Shown: positions 1-5,733, numbered from the stretch's first letter. The stretch: DNA of 5,733 nucleotides from Zymomonas sp. (GCA_027489105.1 JAIYAJ010000221.1:1-5733); one strand, 5' to 3'. Numbers and translations: made by a program. The notes: generated from the sequence alone by a model not told the origin.

Positions 1-307
1 CGAGACGCAGCGTCGGGCGTGCGAAATAGACTTCCTGGTCGCGGCCATTGACGATGACCTTGCCGGTGCCCGGCTTCAGCCACACGCGGGCGACGGCGTC
101 CTTACGACGGCCGGTCGCATAGGCGCGGCCATAGGCGTCCAGTTCCTGCGCACGCAGCGGCGTGGTCGGCTGGTGCGAGACCGGAGCGGCGACTTCGGCG
201 ACGTCACCGGCTTCGGTGGCGGGAGCAGCGGCAGCCGGAGCAGCCGGGGCGGCGGCCGCGCCGGTCAGCGCGGCGAGGTCGGAAAGCGACTGGCGGTTAT
301 CGGACAT
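1..307 (-). CDS. rpsI: 30S ribosomal protein S9 (N-terminal part, runs off the left edge)
   Basis: S9 is a small-subunit ribosomal protein whose C-terminal tail reaches the P-site tRNA; that tail lies outside the window. The 102 visible residues begin [14 protein letters not shown]. The conserved S9 start follows: [17 protein letters not shown] (about residues 64-80), then [18 protein letters not shown] sits near residue 66, against about residue 10 in E. coli S9, so there is an extra N-terminal segment of about 55 residues. Much of it (residues 17-45) is Ala/Pro-rich and probably disordered. Similar extensions are known in alphaproteobacterial S9. The ATG (307-305) shares its A with the TAA stop of rplM (TAATG), so translation is probably coupled to L13, as expected for the conserved rplM-rpsI operon. 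Identity is secure; only the C-terminal part is unseen. Confidence 0.96.
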   Translation of the reverse strand, partial: MSDNRQSLSDLAALTGAAAAPAAPAAAAPATEAGDVAEVAAPVSHQPTTPLRAQELDAYGRAYATGRRKDAVARVWLKPGTGKVIVNGRDQEVYFARPTLRL

Positions 308-786
308 TATGCGCCCACCTTGTTCTTGCGGTTCATCGAAGCGATGTCGAGAACCTCGGGATTCTGTGCGCCATGCGGATGCTCGGTGCCGGCGAAGATG
401 CGCAGGTTGCGCATCTGCTGGCGACCCAGCGGGCCGCGCGGGATCATCCGCTCGACGGCCTTTTCCAGGACGCGCTCAGGGAAGCGGCCGCCCAGGATCT
501 TGTCGGCGCGGGCTTCCTTGATGCCGCCGGCATAGCCGGTGTGGCGATAATAGACCTTCTGCGTCAGCTTGCGGCCCGTGAAGCGGACCTTGTCCGCGTT
601 GATCACGACGACGTTGTCGCCGCAATCGAGGAACGGGGTGTAGCTCGGCTTGTTCTTGCCGCGCAGGATGTTGGCGATGATCGAGGCGACGCGGCCGACG
701 ACCAGCCCTTCCGCATCGATCAGATGCCACTTCTTTTCCACCGTGGCGGGGGTCGCCATCTTGGTGGTCTTCATGAGCGCCTTCAT
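307..786 (-). CDS. rplM: 50S ribosomal protein L13
   Basis: L13 is an early-assembling protein of the large ribosomal subunit that binds 23S rRNA. The 159-residue product has the family core throughout: [16 protein letters not shown] near residues 20-35, the signature around [12 protein letters not shown] and [14 protein letters not shown] (about 62-90), [21 protein letters not shown] (about 101-121) and EVLDIAS near the end. E. coli L13 has 142 residues; this one adds about five residues at the N-terminus and an 11-residue basic tail ([11 protein letters not shown]) after VLDI, as I recall for sphingomonad homologues. The first ATG (786) is chosen because AGAAGG lies 10 bases upstream. A second ATG at 774, giving a protein starting MKTTK, would be 22 bases from that site and is less likely. 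It is the first gene of an operon with rpsI. Confidence 0.97.
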   Translation of the reverse strand: MKALMKTTKMATPATVEKKWHLIDAEGLVVGRVASIIANILRGKNKPSYTPFLDCGDNVVVINADKVRFTGRKLTQKVYYRHTGYAGGIKEARADKILGGRFPERVLEKAVERMIPRGPLGRQQMRNLRIFAGTEHPHGAQNPEVLDIASMNRKNKVGA

Positions 787-796
787 GGGCCTGGGA

Positions 797-802
797 CCTT
801 CT
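797..802 (-). promoter_or_regulatory. Ribosome binding site of rplM
   Basis: On the minus strand the sequence AGAAGG ends 10 bases before the ATG at 786. It is the only purine-rich Shine-Dalgarno-like stretch near the two possible ATG starts, and it decides for the upstream one. The spacing is at the long end of the usual range. Confidence 0.55.
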
Positions 803-803
803 G

Positions 804-851
804 TTTCGTTCGTTCCGAAATGAACGACGCCGCCCCTCGGGGAGGCGGCGT
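804..851 (-). promoter_or_regulatory. Structured 5' leader of rplM-rpsI: two stem-loops
   Basis: Two inverted repeats lie between the predicted promoter and the rplM ribosome binding site. The larger (827-851) has 8-base arms, ACGCCGCC and GGCGGCGT, then a one-base bulge, two more GC pairs and a four-base loop. The smaller (804-820) has arms TTTCG and CGAAA around a seven-base loop. If transcription starts near 855, the strong hairpin would form almost at the 5' end of the mRNA and the small one just before the Shine-Dalgarno. No run of T follows the strong stem on the minus strand, so it does not look like a classical terminator for ctaA. A stabilising 5' hairpin or a protein-binding leader (L13 autoregulation is known in other bacteria) are possible roles. 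The structure is seen; the function is inference. Confidence 0.45.
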
Positions 852-861
852 TGACGGGGCG

Positions 862-890
862 CTAATGCGCGGAGAGGCCAATTGAGTCAA
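862..890 (-). promoter_or_regulatory. Putative sigma-70-type promoter of rplM-rpsI
   Basis: Read on the minus strand, a -35 box TTGACT (890-885) preceded by C is followed after exactly 17 bases by CATTAG (867-862) as a weak -10 box. CTTGAC is the favoured -35 form in alphaproteobacterial housekeeping promoters, and a weak -10 is common there. The predicted start near 855 gives a leader of about 68 bases. It lies 28 bases past the ctaA stop, so the ribosomal genes would have their own promoter, though no terminator separates them from ctaA transcription. Confidence 0.5.
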
Positions 891-917
891 GCAAAATGGG
901 CCTGAATTAAAGTGGTA

Positions 918-1961
918 CTATGATACCTTGATCTTGTCGAGGCCGTGCGTTGCCCATAGCAAGCTGGCCAGCAGCAGCACCGCGACGCCCTGGTGCGCTA
1001 CTGCCACGGCGATGTCGACGCCGGTCAGCAGGGTGGCGACGCCCAGCAGGATCTGCAGCACCAGGAAGGTGGCGATCGCGTGAACCGGGCCCTTGACGCC
1101 TGCAGCCTTGGCACGCCGGGCGAGCAGCAGCGCGCCGATCGCGGCGATCCAGGCCCACCAGCGGTGGATGAACTGGACGACGACCGGATTGTCCCAGAGA
1201 TTGGCGAGGCCGAGCACCGCGTTCCAGCCCCCCTGCGGAAACCACTCCTCGCCCATCTTCGGCCAGGTCGAGAAAGCATAGCCGGCGCGCAGGCCCGCGA
1301 CGAAGGCGCCGAGCATGATCTGCACCGCGAGGATGCCGAGCGCGACCAGGCCGATGGCCGCCGGTCGCGCGGGGCGGGCGGCGGGATTGCGCGCCAGCCG
1401 GAACAGGTCGAGCGCCGTCCACACCAGGGCCGAGAAGATGGTGAGGGCCGCCAGCAGGTGCACCGCCAGCCGGATGTGGCTGACCTCGGTGCGTTCGGAC
1501 AGGCCCGAATAGACCATCCACCAGCCGATCGCGCCCTGCATGCCGCCCAGCGCGAAGATGCCGATCATGCGCCAGCCATAGCCGGCGGGGATAGCGCGCC
1601 GCCACCAGGCCACCAGCATCACTACCGCGAGCACCGCACCAATGCCGCGCGCGAGCAGCCGGTGGACATATTCCCAGAAGAATATCTCCTTGAAGCCGTC
1701 CAGCGTCATATGGAGGTTGAAGGCGGTATATTGCGGGATCTGCTTGTAATTGTCGAATTCGGCCGCCCATTGCGCGTCGTCGAGGGGCGGCAATATCCCG
1801 CTGATCGGCTTCCACTCGGTGATCGACAGGCCGGATTCGGTGATGCGCGTGATCCCGCCCACGACCACGATCAGGAAGACGAGGGTCGCGACGACGAGCA
1901 GCCAGGCACCCAGGGCGCGCGGCTGCGGATGAGACGAGGCGGGGCGCGAAAGCATCGACAT
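918..1961 (-). CDS. ctaA: Heme A synthase (COX15/CtaA family)
   Basis: This integral membrane enzyme oxidises the C8 methyl of heme O to the formyl group of heme A, the cofactor of aa3-type cytochrome c oxidase. From the ATG at 1961 the protein has 347 residues and about eight membrane segments (near 17-37, 105-119, 132-150, 163-186, 201-224, 260-281, 292-314, 317-338). Family marks are GGITRITESGLSITEWKP (35-52), WEYVHRLLARG with His100, HIRLAVHLL with His162/168, AGYAFSTWPKMGEEW (about 226-240), FIHRWWAW with His266 and AHQG with His323. These histidines match the heme-ligand positions of the family. No cysteine occurs anywhere, unlike Bacillus CtaA, which has a cysteine pair; this fits the alphaproteobacterial/mitochondrial type. 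The frame is open to an ATG at 2018, which would add 19 residues, but that start has no Shine-Dalgarno. ATG 1961 has GGGG a few bases upstream; ATG 1955 is also possible. It is divergent from the molybdenum hydroxylase gene. Confidence 0.93.
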   Translation of the reverse strand: MSMLSRPASSHPQPRALGAWLLVVATLVFLIVVVGGITRITESGLSITEWKPISGILPPLDDAQWAAEFDNYKQIPQYTAFNLHMTLDGFKEIFFWEYVHRLLARGIGAVLAVVMLVAWWRRAIPAGYGWRMIGIFALGGMQGAIGWWMVYSGLSERTEVSHIRLAVHLLAALTIFSALVWTALDLFRLARNPAARPARPAAIGLVALGILAVQIMLGAFVAGLRAGYAFSTWPKMGEEWFPQGGWNAVLGLANLWDNPVVVQFIHRWWAWIAAIGALLLARRAKAAGVKGPVHAIATFLVLQILLGVATLLTGVDIAVAVAHQGVAVLLLASLLWATHGLDKIKVS

Positions 1962-2050
1962 GCGGGCCCCATGCGCCAGCACCATCGCCGGATCAAGCAG
2001 TCCCAAGGGGAAAAGCATGCGGCGCTGGTCTGCCTACCCCTTCATGAAGC

Positions 2051-2079
2051 TGGCATAGAGACGGCGGCCCGCCTATCGT
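2051..2079 (+). promoter_or_regulatory. Weak candidate promoter for the hydroxylase-hemH unit
   Basis: TATCGT (2074-2079, four of six matches to TATAAT) lies 17 bases after TGGCAT (2051-2056, a poor -35). It is the best pair I can see in the divergent region. Transcription would start around 2085, on top of the ATG at 2086, and would leave about 33 bases of leader before the GTG at 2119. No operator-like palindrome or iron-responsive box was recognised here, and no convincing promoter for ctaA was found on the other strand. Confidence 0.18.
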
Positions 2080-2106
2080 GGGACAATGCATGGAAGGATG
2101 GACCGC

Positions 2107-2111
2107 GAAGG
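2107..2111 (+). promoter_or_regulatory. Ribosome binding site supporting a GTG start at 2119
   Basis: GAAGG ends seven bases before GTG at 2119-2121, a normal spacing. The two upstream ATG codons are less well served: the one at 2086 has only GGGA two bases before it, and the one at 2098 has GGAAGG touching the start codon, which is too close. The site therefore favours the GTG. Confidence 0.45.
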
Positions 2112-2118
2112 CGAAGCG

Positions 2119-4344
2119 GTGAAAGCGCGACCGGGGATAACCCGCCGGAAGCTTCTGATCGGCGGGGGCGTCGCGGCGGGGCTGGTGGTCGGCTGGGCGA
2201 TCTGGCCGCGCAACTATGCGCCCAATCTTAGCGCGGCACCCGGCGAGACGATCTTCGATGCCTTTCTCAAGATCGGCGCCGACGGCCGCGTGACGGTCGT
2301 CGTGCCTCAGGCCGAAATGGGGCAGGGCGTCTACACGGCGCTGCCGCAGATCCTGGCCGACGAACTCGGCGCCGATTGGCGCACCGTGGCGGTCGAGCCT
2401 GCCCCGATCAATCCGATCTACGCCAATATCGGTGCGGTTCGTGAGGGGATGGAGCACATTTTGCCGGGCTGGCTGCACGGCGTGACGGGTTTCGCCGCGC
2501 GCGAGATCGCGATGCGCGCCAATCTGACGATGACCGCAGGGTCCTCGTCGATCCGCAGTTTCGAGCCGCGCCTGCGCGAGGCAGGGGCGGCGGCGCGCAG
2601 CCTTTTGTGCAAGGCGGCCGCCGAGCGGTGGAAGATCGACTGGAAGGCCTGCGATACCGAAGCCGGCTTCGTCGTGCGCGGCAATGACCGGCTGCGCTTC
2701 GGCGAGCTTGCGGCGGCGGCAGCACTGCTCGAACCGCCGAAGGAACTGCGGCTGCGCGAGCCGGACGAACGGACGCTGGTCGGCAAGGACGTTCCCCGGC
2801 TCGACCTGCCGTCGAAGGTCGACGGCAGTGCGCAGATGGGGGCGGACATCCGCTTGCCCGGCATGCTCTACGCCTCGATCGCGCATGGGCCTTACGGCGC
2901 CACGCGGCCGGCGAAGATGGTCACCGGCGATGCCGATGCGGTTCCCGGCGTGTCGGCGGTGCTCACCAATCCGGGCTGGGTCGCGGTGGTCGCGAACAAC
3001 TGGTGGGCGGCGGACCGCGGGCTCCAGGCGCTCGCGATCGAGTGGGAGTCTGCCGGGCCGAAGCCCGACGACGCGTCGATCCGCAAGGCGCTGGCCGCGG
3101 CGCTCGACGGGAAGGAGCGAAAGCGCTTCACCGAGCGTGAAAAGCCCGATGACGTCTTGACCGGCGCAGGGGTGGTGACCGCCACCTATTCGGTGCCGAT
3201 GCTCCCGCAGGCGCCTCTGGAGACGCTGACCGCGACGGCGCGGGTCGGCGACACCGGCGTGGAAGTGTGGGTGCCGACCCAATCGCTGCCCTTCACCCGT
3301 GCCGCCGTGGCCAAGGCGCTCGGCCGCGACGAGGCCAGCGTGACCATCTATCCGACGCTCGTCGGCGGTGGCTTCGGTCGGAAGATCGAGGTCGATGCAG
3401 CGGTCGAGGCTGCGATCATCGCCTCCAAGCTGCGCAAGCCGGTGCAACTTGTCTGGCCCCGGCGCGAGGATATCCAGCACAGCCGCTTCCGTCCGCCCGC
3501 GCTTGGCCGGTTGCGTGCCAAGCTGGGGCCGGCGGCGTCGATTGCCGGCTGGTCGGCGACCATCGCGGCGCCTTCGTCCAATATGGAGATGATGGACCGT
3601 CTCGGCGGCAAGCCGCGCGCCAGTTCCTTCGATCCGGATCAGGGCGCGGTCGAAGGCGCCGTGCCGGTCTATTCGATCGCGGCGCTGGCGGTCGAACATG
3701 CGCCGGTCGACATCGGTGTCGGAACCGGCGCCTGGCGGTCGGTCGCCAACAGCTACACCGCCTTCTTTACCGAAAGCTTCGTCGACGAACTCGCGCTGTC
3801 GGCCGGGCTCGATCCGCTCTCCTTCCGCATGCAGGCCCTGACGAAGCAGCCCCGTCTCGCCCGCTGCCTGCAGACCGCTGCCGCGCTCGGCGGCTGGCAG
3901 GGTGGGGAGGCCGGAACCGGCCAGGGTTTCGCGCTCCACAGCTGCTTCGGAAGTCATGTTGCGGTCATGGCCGAGGTCCGCGCCGAGGGGCGCGACATCC
4001 GCGTCACCAGCCTGACCATCGTCGCCGATGTGGGCAAGGTGATCCATCCCGATATCGTCCGCCAGCAGTTGGAGGGTGGTGCGACATGGGGCCTGGCCAA
4101 TGCCTTCGGCGCGCCGATCTCATTGGCGGAAGCCATGGTTACGGCACAGAATTTCGACGGCCTGAACCTGCCGACCCTCGCCACCACGCCCGAGATGCGG
4201 GTCGAGATCCTTCCGTCCGAAGAGCGCGTCGGGGGTGCCGGCGAGGTCGCCGTGCCTCCGGTTGCGCCCGCCATCGCCAACGCCGTTTTCGCTGCCACCG
4301 GCAAGCGCCTCCGCCACCTTCCATTGAGTCTGTCCGACGCATGA
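2119..4344 (+). CDS. Tat-exported xanthine dehydrogenase-family molybdopterin-binding subunit (IorB-like)
   Basis: This is the large, molybdenum-cofactor-binding subunit of a molybdenum hydroxylase, closest in layout to isoquinoline 1-oxidoreductase beta (IorB). Such enzymes hydroxylate N-heterocycles or oxidise aldehydes. The substrate cannot be read from sequence. From the GTG the protein has 741 residues, normal for this type. A twin-arginine signal (ITRRKLLIGGG, Arg9-Arg10) with a hydrophobic stretch to about residue 29 indicates folded export to the periplasm; no clear AxA cleavage site is seen, so it may stay membrane-anchored. Next come an N-terminal cofactor-domain piece (AEMGQGVYTALPQILADEL, about 64-82), the hammerhead domain (KVDGSAQMGADIRLPGM, about 233-249), and the main cofactor domains with VGGGFGRK (415-422), GAWRS (537-541) and GAGEVAVPPVAPAIANA, whose Glu709 matches the catalytic glutamate. 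No [2Fe-2S] partner subunit or cofactor chaperone is visible nearby. The stop overlaps the hemH start by four bases. Alternative starts are ATG 2086 and 2098. Confidence 0.88.
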   Translation: MKARPGITRRKLLIGGGVAAGLVVGWAIWPRNYAPNLSAAPGETIFDAFLKIGADGRVTVVVPQAEMGQGVYTALPQILADELGADWRTVAVEPAPINPIYANIGAVREGMEHILPGWLHGVTGFAAREIAMRANLTMTAGSSSIRSFEPRLREAGAAARSLLCKAAAERWKIDWKACDTEAGFVVRGNDRLRFGELAAAAALLEPPKELRLREPDERTLVGKDVPRLDLPSKVDGSAQMGADIRLPGMLYASIAHGPYGATRPAKMVTGDADAVPGVSAVLTNPGWVAVVANNWWAADRGLQALAIEWESAGPKPDDASIRKALAAALDGKERKRFTEREKPDDVLTGAGVVTATYSVPMLPQAPLETLTATARVGDTGVEVWVPTQSLPFTRAAVAKALGRDEASVTIYPTLVGGGFGRKIEVDAAVEAAIIASKLRKPVQLVWPRREDIQHSRFRPPALGRLRAKLGPAASIAGWSATIAAPSSNMEMMDRLGGKPRASSFDPDQGAVEGAVPVYSIAALAVEHAPVDIGVGTGAWRSVANSYTAFFTESFVDELALSAGLDPLSFRMQALTKQPRLARCLQTAAALGGWQGGEAGTGQGFALHSCFGSHVAVMAEVRAEGRDIRVTSLTIVADVGKVIHPDIVRQQLEGGATWGLANAFGAPISLAEAMVTAQNFDGLNLPTLATTPEMRVEILPSEERVGGAGEVAVPPVAPAIANAVFAATGKRLRHLPLSLSDA

Positions 4345-5345
4345 GCCATCTTCCCGCAGACCATCCCCCCGTGCCGCCCCGCCGCGTCGGTGTCCTTCTC
4401 GTCAATCTGGGAACGCCCGACGCGCCGACGCCGGCGGCGGTCAAGCGCTATCTGGCCGAGTTTCTGTCGGACCGCCGGGTGGTGGAGATACCGCCTTTGC
4501 TGTGGCAACCGATTCTGCGCGGGATCGTGCTCAACGTCCGGCCGCGTAAGTCGGCGCATGCCTATGCGCAGGTGTGGACCGAGGACGGCTCGCCGCTCGC
4601 GTCGATCACCCGTCTTCAGGCTGCGGCGCTTGCCGAGAGATTGGGAGACGGGGTGCTGGTCGATTACGCGATGCGCTACGGCAGCCCATCGATCGCGTCG
4701 CGCCTCGACGCCATGAAGGCGCAAGGCTGCGACCGAATATTGCTCGCGCCGCTCTATCCGCAATATAGCGGGGCCACTACGGGGAGCGTTGCCGACAAGG
4801 CGTTCGAAGCGCTCGCCGCGATGCGCTGGCAACCCGCGATGCGGACGCTGCCGCCCTATTATGATCAGCCCGTGCATATCGAGGCGCTGGCCGCCTCGGC
4901 GCGGGAAAGCATAGCCGAGCTCGATTTCGAACCCGACGCCATCCTGGCGACCTTCCACGGCATGCCGGAGCGGACGCTGCACCTCGGCGATCCCTATCAT
5001 TGCCAGTGCCGGAAGACGGCGCGCCTTCTCGGCGATGCGCTGGGCCGCGAGCTGACCGTGTCGTTCCAGTCGCGGTTTGGAGGCGGCAAATGGCTGGAGC
5101 CGTCGACCGAGGACATGCTCGAGCGCCTGGCCAAGGATGGCAAGCGCAGGATCGCCCTGATCGCTCCGGGCTTTTCGGCGGATTGTCTGGAGACGCTCGA
5201 GGAACTCGCCATTCGGGGCAAGGAGCAGTTCGAGGCAGCGGGTGGCGAGCGCTTCGCCTATCTGCCGTGCCTGAACGACACGCCGGTCGGAATGGCGATG
5301 CTCGAACGCCTCGTGCGTAATGAACTGCTCGGGTGGCTATCGTAG
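4341..5345 (+). CDS. hemH: Ferrochelatase
   Basis: Ferrochelatase inserts ferrous iron into protoporphyrin IX to give protoheme, at the inner face of the cytoplasmic membrane. The 334-residue product is full length for a bacterial enzyme. It shows VGVLLVNLGTPDAPT (16-30), the FLSDRRVVEIP region (41-51), PLYPQYSGATTGS (137-149), ATFHGMPERT with the invariant His206, GDPYHCQCRKTARLL (216-230), SFQSRFG..KWLEPST (241-256) and the segment DCLETLEEL (281-289) whose Glu284 matches the conserved active-site glutamate. Cysteines at 221, 223, 282 and 310 (plus 130) resemble the set proposed to hold a [2Fe-2S] cluster in Caulobacter ferrochelatase. The ATG overlaps the TGA of the upstream hydroxylase gene (ATGA) and has no Shine-Dalgarno of its own, so it is probably translated by coupling. 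The frame stays open far upstream of 4341, but only the part from this ATG is ferrochelatase. A terminator follows 15 bases after the stop. Confidence 0.97.
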   Translation: MSHLPADHPPVPPRRVGVLLVNLGTPDAPTPAAVKRYLAEFLSDRRVVEIPPLLWQPILRGIVLNVRPRKSAHAYAQVWTEDGSPLASITRLQAAALAERLGDGVLVDYAMRYGSPSIASRLDAMKAQGCDRILLAPLYPQYSGATTGSVADKAFEALAAMRWQPAMRTLPPYYDQPVHIEALAASARESIAELDFEPDAILATFHGMPERTLHLGDPYHCQCRKTARLLGDALGRELTVSFQSRFGGGKWLEPSTEDMLERLAKDGKRRIALIAPGFSADCLETLEELAIRGKEQFEAAGGERFAYLPCLNDTPVGMAMLERLVRNELLGWLS

Positions 5346-5360
5346 TCGACAATTTGATTT

Positions 5361-5389
5361 ACCCCTGAAAGGGGTTAATTTTCTTGTCT
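5361..5389 (+). terminator. Rho-independent terminator of hemH
   Basis: A perfect six-base stem (ACCCCT, 5361-5366, with AGGGGT, 5370-5375) closes a three-base loop. A T-rich tract follows, including TTAATTTTCTTGTCTTT. A few flanking A/T bases could lengthen the stem past one mismatch. The position 15 bases after the hemH stop and before phaB fits the end of the hydroxylase-hemH transcript. Confidence 0.8.
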
Positions 5390-5442
5390 TTGCGCGCTTC
5401 CGCTCGTCATCTTCACCCTCTAGCATCGGTCGCGAATCTGTT

Positions 5443-5447
5443 GGGAG
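5443..5447 (+). promoter_or_regulatory. Ribosome binding site of phaB
   Basis: GGGAG ends seven bases before the ATG at 5455, an ideal spacing, and fixes the start of the SDR gene. No convincing -35/-10 pair was found between the hemH terminator and this site. Confidence 0.7.
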
Positions 5448-5454
5448 AAGATAT

Positions 5455-5733
5455 ATGGCGCGTGTTGCGATCGTTACCGGAGGAACCAGGGGCATCGGCG
5501 AAGCGATCAGCCTCGCGCTCAGGGATTCAGGCGCCGTCGTCGCGGCAAATTATGCCGGCAATGACGAGCGCGCCCGTGCCTTTACCGAGCGGACAGGGAT
5601 CAAGAGCTACAAGTGGGACGTTGCCGACTTCGACGCCTGCCATCGCGGCGTCGAGCAGATCGAGGCCGAGCTCGGCCCGGTCGACATCGTCGTCAACAAT
5701 GCCGGCATCACCCGCGACGGCACTCTGCTCAAG
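5455..5733 (+). CDS. phaB: Acetoacetyl-CoA reductase, SDR family (N-terminal part, runs off the right edge)
   Basis: The visible 93 residues are the N-terminal half of a Rossmann-fold short-chain dehydrogenase. The cofactor loop TGGTRGIG (8-15) and the structural motif NNAG (81-84) are intact. The stretch NNAGITRDGTLLK is typical of PhaB, which reduces acetoacetyl-CoA to (R)-3-hydroxybutyryl-CoA with NADPH for polyhydroxybutyrate synthesis, and of the closely related FabG. In favour of PhaB are the start MARVAIVTGGTRGIG and the absence of an acidic residue right after the second strand (NYAGN), which suits NADPH; FabG cannot be excluded without the rest. The catalytic Ser-Tyr-Lys lies beyond the window. 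The gene follows a terminator and has a strong ribosome binding site, so it is probably a separate unit from hemH. No phaA or phaC is in view. Confidence 0.85.
   Translation, partial: MARVAIVTGGTRGIGEAISLALRDSGAVVAANYAGNDERARAFTERTGIKSYKWDVADFDACHRGVEQIEAELGPVDIVVNNAGITRDGTLLK

Noticed and set aside
827..851. GC-rich hairpin as a terminator of ctaA
   Set aside because: On the minus strand the stem is followed by CGTTCATTTCGG rather than a T tract, and the stem lies downstream of the predicted rplM promoter, so a leader role fits better.
2005..2042. Inverted repeat AAGGGG...CCCCTT in the divergent region as an operator
   Set aside because: The arms are only six bases with a 26-base gap and part of it overlaps possible ctaA codons. 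This is easily due to chance in such sequence.
2040..2049. Palindrome CTTCATGAAG in the divergent region
   Set aside because: It is a single ten-base palindrome that matches no regulator site I know and is not repeated in the window.
993..2231. 412-residue open frame on the plus strand, antisense to ctaA
   Set aside because: It mirrors a clear eight-segment membrane protein on the other strand. The product is a charged low-complexity sequence without family features.
1993..4047. 684-residue open frame on the minus strand, antisense to the hydroxylase
   Set aside because: Composition is dominated by Arg, Asp, His and Gly with no recognisable motif, typical of the antisense of a GC-rich gene. 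It also overlaps the ctaA start region.
3267..4340. Open frame of about 1.07 kb directly upstream of and in frame with hemH, suggesting a 692-residue fusion
   Set aside because: It overlaps the well-supported hydroxylase gene in another frame. Its translation is Arg/Gly/Ala-rich with no recognisable domain, and ferrochelatase homology begins only at 4341. It is a high-GC shadow frame.
3954..5000. 348-residue open frame on the minus strand across the hydroxylase-hemH junction
   Set aside because: It lies antisense to two confident genes and has no domain-like sequence or ribosome binding site support.
5384..5412. Promoter for phaB using TTGTCT as -35
   Set aside because: The hexamer at the right distance (TCATCT) matches a -10 box too poorly, and the -35 falls inside the terminator T tract.

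Overview
The window comes from a GC-rich alphaproteobacterium, most likely of the Sphingomonadales. This rests on four things: the high GC and codon choice, the style of L13 (a '[12 protein letters not shown]'-like tail) and of S9 (a long Ala/Pro-rich N-terminus), the COX15-type heme A synthase, and a ferrochelatase with the extra cysteines known from Caulobacter-like enzymes. The placement is inference from remembered family features; no database search was run.

Layout: (1) Positions 1-890, minus strand: the ribosomal protein pair rplM-rpsI (L13, S9; S9 runs off the left edge), overlapping by one base. A plausible sigma-70-type promoter and a short leader with two hairpins precede it. (2) 918-1961, minus strand: ctaA/COX15, heme A synthase, upstream of rplM in the same direction. 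(3) 1962-2118: a short divergent intergenic region with no strong signal. (4) 2119-5345, plus strand: a two-gene unit. The first gene encodes a Tat-exported molybdenum hydroxylase large subunit of the isoquinoline 1-oxidoreductase beta (IorB) type. It overlaps the second, hemH (ferrochelatase), by four bases (ATGA). A clear rho-independent terminator follows hemH. (5) 5455 to the right edge, plus strand: the start of an SDR gene, most likely phaB (acetoacetyl-CoA reductase), with its own ribosome binding site.

How the genes fit together: HemH makes protoheme and CtaA turns heme O into heme A for the aa3-type oxidase, so two steps of one cofactor pathway flank the divergent region. The enzyme between them (CtaB, heme O synthase) is not here. 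The exported molybdenum hydroxylase has no obvious pathway link and no [2Fe-2S] partner subunit in view, yet its end is fused to the start of hemH by coupled translation. This is the least expected arrangement in the window. I saw no tRNA, rRNA, CRISPR array, insertion sequence or phage-like feature. Nothing here clearly amounts to a wholly new system; the best leads are the orphan hydroxylase coupled to hemH, the cluster-type ferrochelatase and the structured rplM leader.
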